A stretch of 64,000 bases of DNA from Modestobacter lapidis (GTDB taxonomy: Bacteria > Actinomycetota > Actinomycetes > Mycobacteriales > Geodermatophilaceae): assembly GCA_019779905.1 (NCBI GenBank), contig JABAKE010000016.1, positions 37,132 through 101,131 of the forward strand. Reading direction: 5' to 3'. Made by a program: the position numbers and the translations under genes. The notes below the pieces were generated by a model. That model searched no databases, was not told where the DNA came from, and saw only the letters and a program-made list of their open reading frames with translations. Shown here one piece after another: positions 7,607 through 15,863 of this stretch (positions are counted from its first letter, which is position 1; each line of letters starts with the position of its first letter).

Positions 7607-8905
7607 ATGCCGACCGGAGACGCCGCCCCGACCGACGAGCTCGCCCTCGGCGACGACCTGCGGGCCTTCGTCGACGCCTCCCCCTCCCCGTCGCACGCCG
7701 GGGCCGAGCTGGCCCGGCGGCTGACCGCGGCGGGTTTCACCGAGCTGGCCGAGGTCGACCGCTGGGAGCTGGCCCCGGGCGCCGAGCACTTCGTGGTGCG
7801 CCGCGGCGGCAGCGTGGTGGCGTTCCGGGTGGGCAGCGCTGCGCCGGCCGAGGCCGGCCTGCGGCTGGTCGGGGCGCACACCGACTCCCCCACCTTCAAG
7901 GTCCGGCCGAACAACGACGTGCGGCAGGCCGGCTACCGGCTGGTGGGCGTGGAGCCCTACGGCGGCGGCCTGTGGCACACCTGGCTGGACCGCGAGCTGA
8001 CCGTGGCCGGCCGGCTGGCGCTGCGCGGCGGTGGCACGGCGCTCGTCCGGCTGCCCGGGGCGCCGCTGCGGCTGCCGTCGCTGGCCATCCACCTGGACCG
8101 CAGCGTGCGCGAGGGGCTGACCCTGGATCCGCAGCGGCACCTCGTTCCGGTGTGGGACGGCGGGCTGGGCACCGCACCGGGCCTGGCCGAGGCACTGGCG
8201 GACGCGGCCGGGGTGCCGGCGGGCGACGTCCTCGGTCACGACCTGGTGCTGGCCGACACCCAGCCCGCCGCCCGGGCCGGCGCGGACGGCACCTGGGTCG
8301 CCGCGCCCCGGCTGGACGACCTGGCCTGCTGCCACGCCGGGCTCACCGCGCTACTGACCGCCCCGCCGACCACGCGCACCCAGCTGCTGGTCTGCAACGA
8401 CCACGAGGAGGTGGGCAGCGGCTCGATGGAGGGGGCGCGCGGCAGCTTCCTGGCCGACGTGGTCGCCCGGCTGGTCGCCGCCACCGGCGACGGCGACGCC
8501 CAGGCCGTGCACCGCGCCGTGGCCCGGTCGGTGCTGGTGTCGGCGGACATGGCGCACGCTGTCCACCCGACCCGGTCCGACCGGCACGAGCCCGAGCACG
8601 CCCCGCGGCTGGGCGGCGGGCCGGTGCTGAAGGTGAACGCCAACCAGGCCTACGCGACCGACGCGGCCGGCGGCGGCTGGTTCGCCGAGCGGTGCGCCGA
8701 GGCCGGCGTGCCGGTGCAGCGCTTCGTGAGCCGCGCCGACCTGCCCTGCGGCAGCACCATCGGGCCGCTGACCGCGACCCGGCTGGGCATCCCGACCGTC
8801 GACGTCGGCGGGCCCATGCTGGCGATGCACTCGTGCCGGGAGCTCGCCTCGGCGCTCGACGTCCCGCTGATGGTCGGCGCGCTCACCGCCTGCTTCCTGG
8901 ACTGA
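7607..8905 (+). CDS. M18-family aspartyl aminopeptidase
   Basis: A 432-residue M18 metallo-aminopeptidase, which removes acidic N-terminal residues in the cytoplasm using a two-metal site. Visible metal ligands and catalytic segments are GAHTDSPTFK, the internal RLDDLACC aspartate region, CNDHEEVGSGS, SADMAHAVHP, and a C-terminal AMHSCREL histidine. Length agrees with bacterial M18 enzymes. ATG 7607 is chosen because CAGGAT lies 13 bases upstream as a likely -10 box; ATG 7598 is a 3-codon longer alternative. It is divergent from the CoxD-like gene, with about 100 bases between them, and shows no link to the molybdenum genes. Confidence 0.92.
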   Translation: MPTGDAAPTDELALGDDLRAFVDASPSPSHAGAELARRLTAAGFTELAEVDRWELAPGAEHFVVRRGGSVVAFRVGSAAPAEAGLRLVGAHTDSPTFKVRPNNDVRQAGYRLVGVEPYGGGLWHTWLDRELTVAGRLALRGGGTALVRLPGAPLRLPSLAIHLDRSVREGLTLDPQRHLVPVWDGGLGTAPGLAEALADAAGVPAGDVLGHDLVLADTQPAARAGADGTWVAAPRLDDLACCHAGLTALLTAPPTTRTQLLVCNDHEEVGSGSMEGARGSFLADVVARLVAATGDGDAQAVHRAVARSVLVSADMAHAVHPTRSDRHEPEHAPRLGGGPVLKVNANQAYATDAAGGGWFAERCAEAGVPVQRFVSRADLPCGSTIGPLTATRLGIPTVDVGGPMLAMHSCRELASALDVPLMVGALTACFLD

Positions 8906-8926
8906 GCGGTCCGGGCGCACCGAGAC

Positions 8927-9178
8927 CTACATCGGCGGCGTCAGCATGAGCATCCGGCTGATCGTCCGGGCCCACGCCGCCTGAACCGGAAGCGGCCGGT
9001 CGGCGACGAGGTCCCGGAGGCCGGGAAGGAAGCCGCGCAGCTCGCCCACGATGTCCTCGAAGGCCACGCGGAACACCAGGTCCTGGATCTGCCCGACTTC
9101 CAGGCCCGCGTCGATCAGGGGCTGGATGACCCACTGGGCTTGATCACGCCCGAGCAACTCCACGACCGGCATTCGCAT
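8927..9178 (-). CDS. Small hypothetical protein
   Basis: An 83-residue frame starting MRMPVVELLGRDQAQW with no family recognised. It is mainly helical in appearance, with no membrane segment or signal peptide. It ends 21 bases after the aminopeptidase stop, convergent with it. The frame stays open upstream to 9268 but the ATG at 9178 is a plausible start. It is divergent from the MORN-like frame at 9222, and the 43 bases between hold no clear promoter. Codon positions look coding but the call is weak. Confidence 0.4.
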   Translation of the reverse strand: MRMPVVELLGRDQAQWVIQPLIDAGLEVGQIQDLVFRVAFEDIVGELRGFLPGLRDLVADRPLPVQAAWARTISRMLMLTPPM

Positions 9179-9221
9179 CGAGTGACGATTCCGGATGCAG
9201 GGCCGCCGTACGCTCCGGGCA

Positions 9222-9512
9222 ATGCCGGCAGCCGCCCAGCACGGAGTCCGCTGCCGGACAGAGTTCACCGACGGGTTCCACGTGGAACGTCACCGCGACG
9301 GCTCGATCCGTGTCCGCGGCCGGGTCGTCGATGGTCGGCCGGACGGCTACCGGGAGTGGTTCCGGCTCGACGGCACCGTGCTTCGGTCGGGCTCGTACGC
9401 CGCGTCACCGAGCCTTCGCGCCGCCGGAATCGCTCAGGTGACTGACTGTGCGGTCCTCACACGGGGCGCAGCGCCGGATCCCATGCGTCGGCCAACTCCC
9501 CGCCCGTGGTGA
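9222..9512 (+). CDS. MORN-like repeat small protein
   Basis: A 96-residue frame whose centre reads HRDGSIRVRGRVVDGRPDG followed by YREWFRLDGTVLRSGSY. Two short units of the form DGxxxxxGxxxxGxxxGxWxxxxxDG resemble MORN/YwqK-type repeats, which form small beta-hairpin scaffolds. The N-terminus is uncertain (ATG 9222, or ATG 9195 upstream). The last 18 codons overlap the end of the convergent isochorismatase-like gene by 56 bases and have no repeat character, so the original stop may have been lost or the frame shifted. Function unknown. Confidence 0.42.
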   Translation: MPAAAQHGVRCRTEFTDGFHVERHRDGSIRVRGRVVDGRPDGYREWFRLDGTVLRSGSYAASPSLRAAGIAQVTDCAVLTRGAAPDPMRRPTPRPW

Positions 9513-10098
9513 CGGCCCCGAAGTGCCGGTTCACGGTCTGAACCGTGGCAGCGTGGCCTTCCTCGTGGTAGCTGGCACAGCAGTCCTTCACCAGGGTGAC
9601 GTGGTAGTCGTGAAACAGCCCGTCCCGGAGGGTGGAGTCCACGCACACGTCGGTGGCCACGCCGGTGAGCAGCAGCGAGGTGATGCCCGCGGTTCGCAGC
9701 AGCGTGTCCAGGTCCGTGCCGGTGAACGCCGAGTACCGGTGCTTGACGACCACCGGCTCGCCGGGCGCCGGGGCGACCCGGTAGAACTCCGCCCCCCACG
9801 ACCCGGGGCGGCAGGTGGACGTCCGCGCCGCTACCGGCTCGCCGTCGACCACCCGGCGGGAGAGCCAGACCGGGCTGTCGGTCGTCTCGTCGTGCATGGT
9901 CTGCACGAAGACGACCAAGACGCCTGCACCCCTCGCCGACTCCAGCAGGCGCTCCAGGCGCGGCACCATGTCCACCGCGAGGGACGTGTCCCTGCCTGCT
10001 GTCCCGCAGACGCCGGCCGGGTCGCAGAAGTCGTTCTGAACGTCCACGACGATCAACGCGGCGGTTCCGGGTGCGTTGCGGAAGGTGGTGCCGACCAT
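9457..10098 (-). CDS. Isochorismatase-like cysteine hydrolase
   Basis: A 213-residue hydrolase with the catalytic triad of the family: D19 in VVDVQNDFCDP, K119 in VVVKHRYSAF, and nucleophile C152 in GVATDVCVDST, preceded by the cis-peptide ATD. Members cleave C-N or ether bonds in nicotinamide, ureidoacrylate, N-carbamoyl-sarcosine or isochorismate; the substrate here cannot be told from sequence. The QTMHDETTDSPVWLSR segment is like ureidoacrylate/RutB-type amidohydrolases, but no pyrimidine degradation genes are nearby. The ATG has GAGAGG a few bases upstream. The gene stands alone. Confidence 0.88.
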   Translation of the reverse strand: MVGTTFRNAPGTAALIVVDVQNDFCDPAGVCGTAGRDTSLAVDMVPRLERLLESARGAGVLVVFVQTMHDETTDSPVWLSRRVVDGEPVAARTSTCRPGSWGAEFYRVAPAPGEPVVVKHRYSAFTGTDLDTLLRTAGITSLLLTGVATDVCVDSTLRDGLFHDYHVTLVKDCCASYHEEGHAATVQTVNRHFGAVTTGGELADAWDPALRPV

Positions 10099-10266
10099 GT
10101 GGTCCTCTCAGACGGCATCGTGGCGCCGAACCGGCGGGGTGCCCGGCGAGATCGAACGGCCCTCGACCCACCCTAGCCAGAGGCCTGACCATTGCGTCGA
10201 TGAGGCTGTCCCGGGCCCACCGGGAACATGCGTTGGCTGTCCCCACTCAACGCCCCGGGAGGACCG

Positions 10267-10757
10267 ATGCCCCACCTGCTGCACCTCGGCTCGCCCGCCG
10301 ATCCGCGCACCTCAGCCCCCGGGCGGTGACCGCGGCGTTCGTCGAGACCTGGCGCGCCCGGGGCGCCGAATTCACCGTGACGTCGCGGAACCTGCAGGCC
10401 GACCCGCCGCCGCACCTCCCCGACGCCCTGCTGCACTGGGCCCCGGAGCTGCGCACGGCCGGTGAGGTCGCCGACCCGACCGCCGAGGCCCGCCAGCAGG
10501 GCTACCTCGACGAGCTGCTCGCCGCCGACGCGCTGCTCATCGGCGCCCCGATGTACAACTGGTCGCTCCCCTCGACGCTCAAGGCCTGGGTGGACCACGT
10601 CCACGTGCTCGGGACGACGGTGCCCTTCGGTCCGGGCACTCCCCCGCCGGCCGGCCGGCCGGGTGTCGTCACTGGCCGAGCGCCGTGCCCAGGCCACGCG
10701 GACGCTGCCGCGGCCCGGGTCCGCGCCGGCGAGCCGGCCGGCTCGCCGGGGGACTGA
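10267..10757 (+). pseudogene. Decayed FMN-dependent NADH-azoreductase (flavodoxin fold)
   Basis: The ATG at 10267 has a good GGGAGG site and starts MPHLLHLGSPADPRTS, like the AzoR N-terminus, but that frame stops at a TGA 21 codons in. Family similarity resumes in the frame shifted by one base near 10310: LSPRAVTAAFVETWRARG, then IGAPMYNWSLPSTLKAWVD, the FMN-binding core. After VPFGPGTPPPAGRP near 10655 the similarity breaks off. A short tail in a third frame (SSLAERRAQATRTL, near 10670-10710) looks like the family's C-terminal helix. The middle of the C-terminal half, including the usual ITSRGG region, is missing. So there is at least one frameshift and one internal deletion. A sequencing error could explain the first lesion but not the deletion. 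Confidence 0.75.
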
Positions 10758-10836
10758 TCCCGCTCGTCGGGCATCGTCCGCACACCAGCCAGACCGTGGA
10801 CACCGCCGCGTCACCCGGGGCTCCGACCCTGGCGGC

Positions 10837-11475
10837 ATGACCGTCGTCCCCCTCGTCCCCGTCCGGTCGGCCGGCGCCGCCCGGCACCGGCCGACCGTGG
10901 ACGCCGCCACCCGGCGCCGGCGCCGGCTGCGGTTGGCCGCGGTCCTGGCCGGTGCGGCCCTGCGGTCGCTGCGTGCGCCGGTCTGCGGTACCCGCGGCCG
11001 CCGGCGGCTGGTGGTCTGCGGTGCCGCCCGCGCGCTGACCGCCCTCGGCGTGCGGGTCGACGTGCGCGCCGCGCCGGCCGCCTGGCCGCGGACCGGGCCG
11101 GGGTACCTGGTCGTCGTCGCCGACCGGGTGGGCTGGCTCGACGGGCTCGCCCTGCTGACCGCCGTCCCCGGCCTGCCGGTGGCCACGCCGGAGGTCGCCG
11201 GGTGGCCGGGGCTGGGGCGGCTGGTCCGGCGGTCGGGCGTCGCCGTCCTGGACCCCGCCGGCCGGTGCGTCCTCCCGGCGGCGGCCCACGACCCGGCAGC
11301 CGCGATCTGCCCGGTCGAGCTCCGCCACGCCCACGGCGCACCGGCGGCGGGCCGGCTGACGTGGCGGGGCCTCGCCGAGGTGGTCGCCGCCCGCGACGTG
11401 GTCGTGACGGTGCACCTGCTGGCCCCGCTCGACCGGGCACCGGCCGGGCAGCTCGCCCGCGACGTCCGGGGCTGA
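10837..11475 (+). CDS. Degenerate acyltransferase-like (PlsC-related) protein
   Basis: A 212-residue protein. The N-terminus is arginine-rich, followed by a hydrophobic stretch. The middle reads VVADRVGWLDGLALL then TPEVAGWPGLGRLVRRSGV, which lines up with the lysophospholipid acyltransferase pattern (NHxSxxD ... EVxxWPxxG). The catalytic histidine of the HX4D motif is absent: R or D stands in its place. No EGTRS-type second motif is seen. It is therefore probably not an active PlsC-type acyltransferase and may be a lineage-specific derivative. The start ATG was chosen over a longer open frame that runs back into the azoreductase remnant. Function unknown. Confidence 0.55.
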   Translation: MTVVPLVPVRSAGAARHRPTVDAATRRRRRLRLAAVLAGAALRSLRAPVCGTRGRRRLVVCGAARALTALGVRVDVRAAPAAWPRTGPGYLVVVADRVGWLDGLALLTAVPGLPVATPEVAGWPGLGRLVRRSGVAVLDPAGRCVLPAAAHDPAAAICPVELRHAHGAPAAGRLTWRGLAEVVAARDVVVTVHLLAPLDRAPAGQLARDVRG

Positions 11476-11563
11476 GGGCCACCCGCCCCGCGGCCGACCG
11501 GCGGCGCGCGCCGTCCGGGCGCAGGATCGAGGCTCCGCACTCGCCCGCCCACCCGGAGACGAC

Positions 11564-12559
11564 GTGACCGACCCGCTGCGCGACCGTGCCCAGGACGACA
11601 CCAGCTCCACGGTGGTGGACCTGAGCCGGTGGCGGCTCAACGCGCTGCCCGACACCGGCTCCGACGAGGACTGGGACGACGACCGCGAGCTCTTCGACCC
11701 CGACGGCCACCGGGTCGACACCTGGCGCGAGGGCTATCCGTACAGCGAGCGGATGGAGCGCCGCGAGTACGAGGTCGAGAAGCGCCGGCTGCAGATCGAG
11801 CTGCTCAAACTGCAGGGCTGGGTGAAGGAGTCCGGCCAGAAGCTGGTGCTGGTCTGCGAGGGGCGCGACGCGGCCGGCAAGGGCGGCACCATCAAGCGGT
11901 TCACCGAGCACCTCAACCCGCGGGGTGCCCGCGTGGTGGCGCTGGACAAGCCCTCGGAGCGCGAGCAGACCCAGTGGTACTTCCAGCGGTACGTGCAGCA
12001 CCTCCCGGCCGCCGGGGAGATCGTGATGTTCGACCGGTCCTGGTACAACCGGGCCGGCGTCGAGCGGGTCATGTGCTACTGCACCGCCGACCAGTACCTC
12101 GAGTTCATGCAGCAGGCGCCCGAACTGGAGAAGATGTTCGTGAGCAGCGGCATCCACCTGGTGAAGTTCTGGTTCTCGGTCACCCGCGGTGAGCAGCGCA
12201 GCCGCTTCATCGTGCGGCAGATCGACCCGGTGCGGCAGTGGAAGCTCTCGCCCACCGACCTGGCCTCGCTCGACAAGTGGGATGCCTACACCGAGGCCAA
12301 GGAGGCGATGTTCCTGCACACCGACACCGAGCACGCCCCGTGGACGGTGATCAAGAGCAACGACAAGAAGCGCGCCCGGCTGGAGGCCATGCGGCACGTG
12401 CTGTCCAGGTTCGCCTACACCGACCGCGACGACGACGCCGTGGGCACCCCCGACCCGCTGATCGTCGGCTCCGCCGCCGACGTCCTGGAGGAGGAGGCCG
12501 GCGCCCCGGTGATGCCGCACCCCGGAGACCGGCTGCCGATCGGGGACCGCCGCGCCTGA
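11564..12559 (+). CDS. ppk2: Polyphosphate kinase 2 (PPK2)
   Basis: A 331-residue PPK2 family kinase that transfers phosphate between polyphosphate and nucleotides, probably using polyphosphate to charge GDP or ADP. Walker A is GRDAAGKGG at 100-108. Walker B is MFDRSWYNRAG at 155-165, and the lid-region arginines are in TRGEQRSRF. The PSEREQTQWYFQRY segment is also typical. The roughly 70-residue acidic N-terminal extension before the SERMERREYE helix is common in one-domain actinobacterial members. Which class (nucleoside mono- or diphosphate) cannot be settled here. It starts at GTG 11564 and is followed closely by the MetE-like gene. Confidence 0.93.
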   Translation: MTDPLRDRAQDDTSSTVVDLSRWRLNALPDTGSDEDWDDDRELFDPDGHRVDTWREGYPYSERMERREYEVEKRRLQIELLKLQGWVKESGQKLVLVCEGRDAAGKGGTIKRFTEHLNPRGARVVALDKPSEREQTQWYFQRYVQHLPAAGEIVMFDRSWYNRAGVERVMCYCTADQYLEFMQQAPELEKMFVSSGIHLVKFWFSVTRGEQRSRFIVRQIDPVRQWKLSPTDLASLDKWDAYTEAKEAMFLHTDTEHAPWTVIKSNDKKRARLEAMRHVLSRFAYTDRDDDAVGTPDPLIVGSAADVLEEEAGAPVMPHPGDRLPIGDRRA

Positions 12560-12636
12560 CCGTCCCCGGTCTGCTGGGATGGTGACGACGACACCCCGCG
12601 GGGACGTCGCTCCCCCGCTCCCACGGAAGGACCCCG

Positions 12637-13680
12637 GTGCCCACACCGCTCCCCATGCTCCCCACCTCGGTCGTCGGCAGCCTGCCGCAGCCCGACTGGC
12701 TCATCGACCGGGAGAAGCTCGCGCACCGGTTTCCGCCCCGGGTCCGGGCCCGCGAGCTGTGGCGGGTGGCGCCGGACCTCCTCGCCGAGGCCCAGGACGA
12801 CGCGACGCTGGTGGCGATCCGCTCCCAGGAGGAGGCCGGGCTGGACATCCTCACCGACGGCGAGATCCGCCGGGAGTCCTACTCCAACCACTTCGCCACC
12901 GCGCTGGACGGCATCGACATCGACCACCCGGGCTCGGTGACCAACCGGTCCGGGCTGGAGATCCCGGTGCCGCGGGTGGTCGGGGCGCTGGCCCGGCCGG
13001 CCCCCATCCAGGTCGAGGACGTGCGGTTCCTCCGGGCGCACACCGACCGGACCATCAAGATCACCGTGCCAGGGCCGTTCACCATGACCCAGCAGTCCCA
13101 GGACGAGCACTACGGCGGCGACCGCGCCCTGGCGCTCGCCTACGCCGACATCGTCCGGGCGGAGATCGCCGACCTCTTCGCGGCCGGCGCCGACATCGTG
13201 CAGATCGACGAGCCGTGGCTGCAGGCCCGGCCGGAGATCGCCCGCCAGTACGGCGCCGAGGCGGTGACCCGGGCGGTCGAGGGCGCCGCCGGGCCGGTGC
13301 ACCTGCACCTGTGCTTCGGCTACGCGGCGATGGTGGCCGAGCGCCCGGAGGGCTACTCGTTCCTGCCCGAGCTGGCCGACACCCCGGTGCACACCGTGTC
13401 GGTGGAGACCGCCCAGTCGCACCTTGACCCGGCGACGCTGCGGCCGCTGCTGGGCAAGGGCATCGCGCTGGGCGTGCTGGACCTCTCCACCCCGGAGGTG
13501 GAGACCCCCGCGGTGGTCGCCGACCGGGTCCGCCGCGCGCTGGACCACGTGGACGTGGACCAGCTCGTGCTCTCCAGCGACTGCGGCCTCAAGTACCTGC
13601 CCCGGGCCGCGGCGGCGGGCAAGATGCGCTCCCTCGCCACCGCCGCGGCCACCCTGCGGGCGGAGCTGGGCCTGGCCTGA
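12637..13680 (+). CDS. Short MetE-like (cobalamin-independent methionine synthase C-terminal) protein
   Basis: A 347-residue protein that matches only the C-terminal catalytic half of MetE (full MetE is about 750 residues). The N-terminus LPTSVVGSLPQP and the segments DGEIRRESY, DIVQIDEPWL, and the zinc ligands in HLHLCFG, SVETAQS and SSDCGLKYLP are all present. Such short proteins in actinobacteria and archaea are thought to be methyltransferases using a donor other than polyglutamyl-methyltetrahydrofolate; the real substrate here is unknown. GTG 12637 has GGAAGG six bases upstream. The 77-base leader is too short for a cobalamin riboswitch. A strong terminator hairpin follows at 13700. Confidence 0.85.
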   Translation: MPTPLPMLPTSVVGSLPQPDWLIDREKLAHRFPPRVRARELWRVAPDLLAEAQDDATLVAIRSQEEAGLDILTDGEIRRESYSNHFATALDGIDIDHPGSVTNRSGLEIPVPRVVGALARPAPIQVEDVRFLRAHTDRTIKITVPGPFTMTQQSQDEHYGGDRALALAYADIVRAEIADLFAAGADIVQIDEPWLQARPEIARQYGAEAVTRAVEGAAGPVHLHLCFGYAAMVAERPEGYSFLPELADTPVHTVSVETAQSHLDPATLRPLLGKGIALGVLDLSTPEVETPAVVADRVRRALDHVDVDQLVLSSDCGLKYLPRAAAAGKMRSLATAAATLRAELGLA

Positions 13681-13699
13681 GCCGCCCGCCCCGGACAGC

Positions 13700-13735
13700 A
13701 CAGCGCCCGCCCCGGTAGGTCGGGGCGGGCGCTGT
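13700..13735 (+). terminator. Strong hairpin terminator after MetE-like gene
   Basis: A perfect 15-base inverted repeat (ACAGCGCCCGCCCCG with CGGGGCGGGCGCTGT) and a 6-base loop GTAGGT, starting 20 bases after the MetE-like stop. There is no T-tract, as is common in high-GC actinobacteria. It can act on both strands and lies between two convergent genes, next to hairpin repeat copy 3. Confidence 0.8.
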
Positions 13736-13743
13736 GGGGCTCA

Positions 13744-13801
13744 GGCCCCGTCCAGGACACCGCCGCGAGCTCGCGAGCGGTGGGAGGACGGGGGTCCTTC
13801 C
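13744..13801 (-). repeat. Stop-proximal hairpin repeat, copy 3
   Basis: Read on the minus strand it starts at the base after the TGA of the PRC/DUF2382 gene. The outer stem is CCCCGTCC with GGACGGGG. The inner stem on the plus strand is CCGCCGC with GCGGTGG and includes one G-T pair. The loop on the gene-sense strand is TCGCGAGCTC. It differs from the other copies by a more palindromic loop. Confidence 0.78.
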
Positions 13802-14635
13802 TCAGCGGCGGGGGGTGTCCCCGCGCCGCTCGTCACCGTCGGCGTCGATCTGCTCCTTGCGGACGGTCTCGTCCACGGTCACCTGGTCGGTGACGGTCTC
13901 GGTGTCCAGGCGGACGCGCTCGACCGGAACGGCCTCCTTCTCCACGACGGGGCGCTCGGCGTGCAGCGTCACCTCGTGCTCTTCCTCGCTGATCGCGGGG
14001 CCGTCGGTGGCCGAGCCGATGTTGGCGTCGGTGATGGGCTCACGCTCGACCCGGACCTCCTCGCGCGAGACGGGCACGGTCTTCGTCACGTTCTCGTTCA
14101 CGACGTACTTGCGCAGCCGGGCCCGGCCGGCCTCCTCGGTCGCGGTGCCGACCCGGAGCTGCTCCTCCGACCGCGTCATCGCGTCGTCGGTGGTGGGACC
14201 CGAGGTGTCGTGACCCACGGTGCCGTGCCGGTTGGTGTCGGCCGCCACGCCCGCCGACGTGTCCATGCCGGCGGTGCCGGTGGTCGTCGTGTCGGTCCTC
14301 GTCGTGTCGGTCCGCACGTCACCGGCGCCCATGCCGTAGTGCCGGTAGAGCTCCTGCTCCTCCTGGGGGGAGAGGTGCCCGTCGGTGTCGATCTTGGGGG
14401 CGTCCTTCACCGCGGCCTTGCTCACGGGTACGCGCACGCCGTCGTTGGTGAGGTCGGCGTCCCGGATGGGGACGAAGCTCTCCTTGGTGCCGAACATGCC
14501 GGTCTTGACGGTCACCCACTCCGGGTTGCCGGACTGGTCGTCCAGGAACACCTCGGAGGCCGTGCCGATCTTGTCGCCGTCGGCGTCGTAGACGTCTGCG
14601 CCGATCACGCGGTCGAGGGTGTCGGTGCCGATCAT
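13802..14635 (-). CDS. PRC-barrel and DUF2382 domain stress protein
   Basis: A 277-residue protein with two domains. Residues about 1-80 form a PRC-barrel domain (DRVIGADVYDADGDKIG, FGTKESFVPIRDA). A threonine/glycine/histidine-rich linker follows (residues 105-160, with repeated TDTT). Residues about 160-265 are a DUF2382 (YsnF/AvaK-type) domain with LRKYVVNENVTKTVPVSREEVRVERE-like strands and a repeated VEKEAVPVERVRL unit. Such proteins are abundant in actinobacteria and are linked to desiccation and oxidative stress; the biochemical role is not known. The start has GAGGAG 8 bases upstream. The 289-base gap to the divergent DUF3097 gene holds no recognised element. Confidence 0.87.
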   Translation of the reverse strand: MIGTDTLDRVIGADVYDADGDKIGTASEVFLDDQSGNPEWVTVKTGMFGTKESFVPIRDADLTNDGVRVPVSKAAVKDAPKIDTDGHLSPQEEQELYRHYGMGAGDVRTDTTRTDTTTTGTAGMDTSAGVAADTNRHGTVGHDTSGPTTDDAMTRSEEQLRVGTATEEAGRARLRKYVVNENVTKTVPVSREEVRVEREPITDANIGSATDGPAISEEEHEVTLHAERPVVEKEAVPVERVRLDTETVTDQVTVDETVRKEQIDADGDERRGDTPRR

Positions 14636-14924
14636 GGGTTCCGCTCCTCAAGCTGGGGGATCTCGTGTCTCGTCCAGGTCACTGCCCGCCGACGACATCC
14701 GGAAACGGCCCGTTCATGATCGACACACCGAGGGTGAACGGCGGGCGCCGCCCGGCCGCGCCGTGGGCGTGACGAAACCGCAGGTGAGCACGTCGTCGGC
14801 CGTTCGGCGGGGGGTTCTACACGAGTCCACGCCGGCCATCGCGACACGCCGGAGAATCCGTGGATGGTGCAGGCCCGGGCGTGTCGTGCCGCCTGCCGGC
14901 GGCCGGGCGACCGAGCATGGGGGC

Positions 14925-15737
14925 GTGCCTCCCCGTTCGCCGTACGACAACCTGGTCCACCCCCGCACCCAGAAGAAGCCCTCCCCCCAGGTCGAGGCGC
15001 TCAAGGACGTCGTCGTCGAGGACCCCAGCAGCGGGTTCGTCGGCGCGGTGGTGCGCTGCGAGAAGGACGTCGTCCACCTCGAGGACCGGTTCGGCAAGGT
15101 GCGCGCCTACCCGCTCGGCCCCGGCTTCTGGGTCGACGGCCGCCCGGTGGTGCTGGTCCGGCCGAAGCAGAACGCCCCGTCGGGTCCGCAGCGCAGCGCG
15201 TCCGGGTCGACCTACGTCATCGGTGCCCGGGCCCGGGTGGCCCGGGAGGGCCGGATCTACGTCGAGGGCAAGCACGACGCCGAGCTGGTGGAGAAGGTCT
15301 GGGGCCACGACCTGCGCATCGAGGGTGTCGTCGTCGAGCCGCTGCACGGTGTGGACGACCTGCCCGGGATCGTGCAGGAGTTCCGGCCCTCCGCCGGGCG
15401 GCGGCTCGGCGTGCTGGTCGACCACCTGGTCACCGGCTCCAAGGAGACCCGGATCGCCAACCAGGTCACCGGCGCGCACGCGCTGGTCGTCGGGCACCCC
15501 TTCATCGACATCTGGCAGGCCGTCAAGCCCTCCGTCGTCGGGATCAAGGCCTGGCCGACGGTGCCGAAGGGGGAGCCCTGGAAGGAGGGCGTCTGCCGCC
15601 GGCTGGGCTGGGAGGACGACACCGGCTACGTCTGGGCGCAGCGCATCCTGGCCCGGGTGCAGGCCTGGACCGACCTCGAGCCCACGCTGATCGGCCGGGT
15701 CGAGGAGCTCATCGACTTCGTCACCGAGGCACCGTGA
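14925..15737 (+). CDS. DUF3097 family protein
   Basis: A 270-residue member of the actinobacterial DUF3097 family. Typical segments are PYDNLVHPRTQKKPSPQVEA near the start, GKHDAELVEKVWGHDLRIEG, VDHLVTGSKETRIANQV and GIKAWPTVPKGEPWKEG. The central part, with GKHDAELVEKVWG and LVDHLVTGSKE, resembles a TOPRIM-like fold (acidic residues after hydrophobic strands), which would suggest nucleic acid work, but this is inference. The GTG at 14925 is the first start within the conserved region; a longer open frame upstream looks non-coding. Confidence 0.85.
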   Translation: MPPRSPYDNLVHPRTQKKPSPQVEALKDVVVEDPSSGFVGAVVRCEKDVVHLEDRFGKVRAYPLGPGFWVDGRPVVLVRPKQNAPSGPQRSASGSTYVIGARARVAREGRIYVEGKHDAELVEKVWGHDLRIEGVVVEPLHGVDDLPGIVQEFRPSAGRRLGVLVDHLVTGSKETRIANQVTGAHALVVGHPFIDIWQAVKPSVVGIKAWPTVPKGEPWKEGVCRRLGWEDDTGYVWAQRILARVQAWTDLEPTLIGRVEELIDFVTEAP

Positions 15738-15826
15738 CGCTTCGCGTCACACCGCGACCAGGGGCCGTGCTCCTGACGCGTTAAGCCGTCGAGGCCCTTG
15801 CGTCGTCGCGCCCGGACCGTCATTGT

Positions 15827-15851
15827 GTCAATCAGTTGACTCAATGACTCA
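15827..15851. promoter_or_regulatory. Candidate operator upstream of membrane protein/YtrA pair
   Basis: GTCAATCAGTTGAC (15827-15840) is a perfect inverted repeat with 5-base arms. It runs into a direct repeat TGACTCA-ATGACTCA (15837-15851). The run ends directly before the GGAGG ribosome site of the membrane protein. It is clearly less GC-rich than its surroundings. YtrA-type GntR proteins normally repress their own operon, and the regulator is the second gene here, so this is a reasonable operator; binding is inferred. Confidence 0.5.
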
Positions 15852-15863
15852 GTGGAGGACGTC

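Noticed and set aside
9275..9288. GTTCCACGTGGAAC perfect palindrome, similar to a ParB site
   Set aside because: It has two symmetric mismatches to the parS core and lies inside the MORN-like frame, so it is more likely coding sequence. A similar stretch at 46023 in yaaA is also coding.
12560..12636. Possible cobalamin riboswitch ahead of the MetE-like gene
   Set aside because: The gap is 77 bases, too short, and no B12-box-like sequence was seen.
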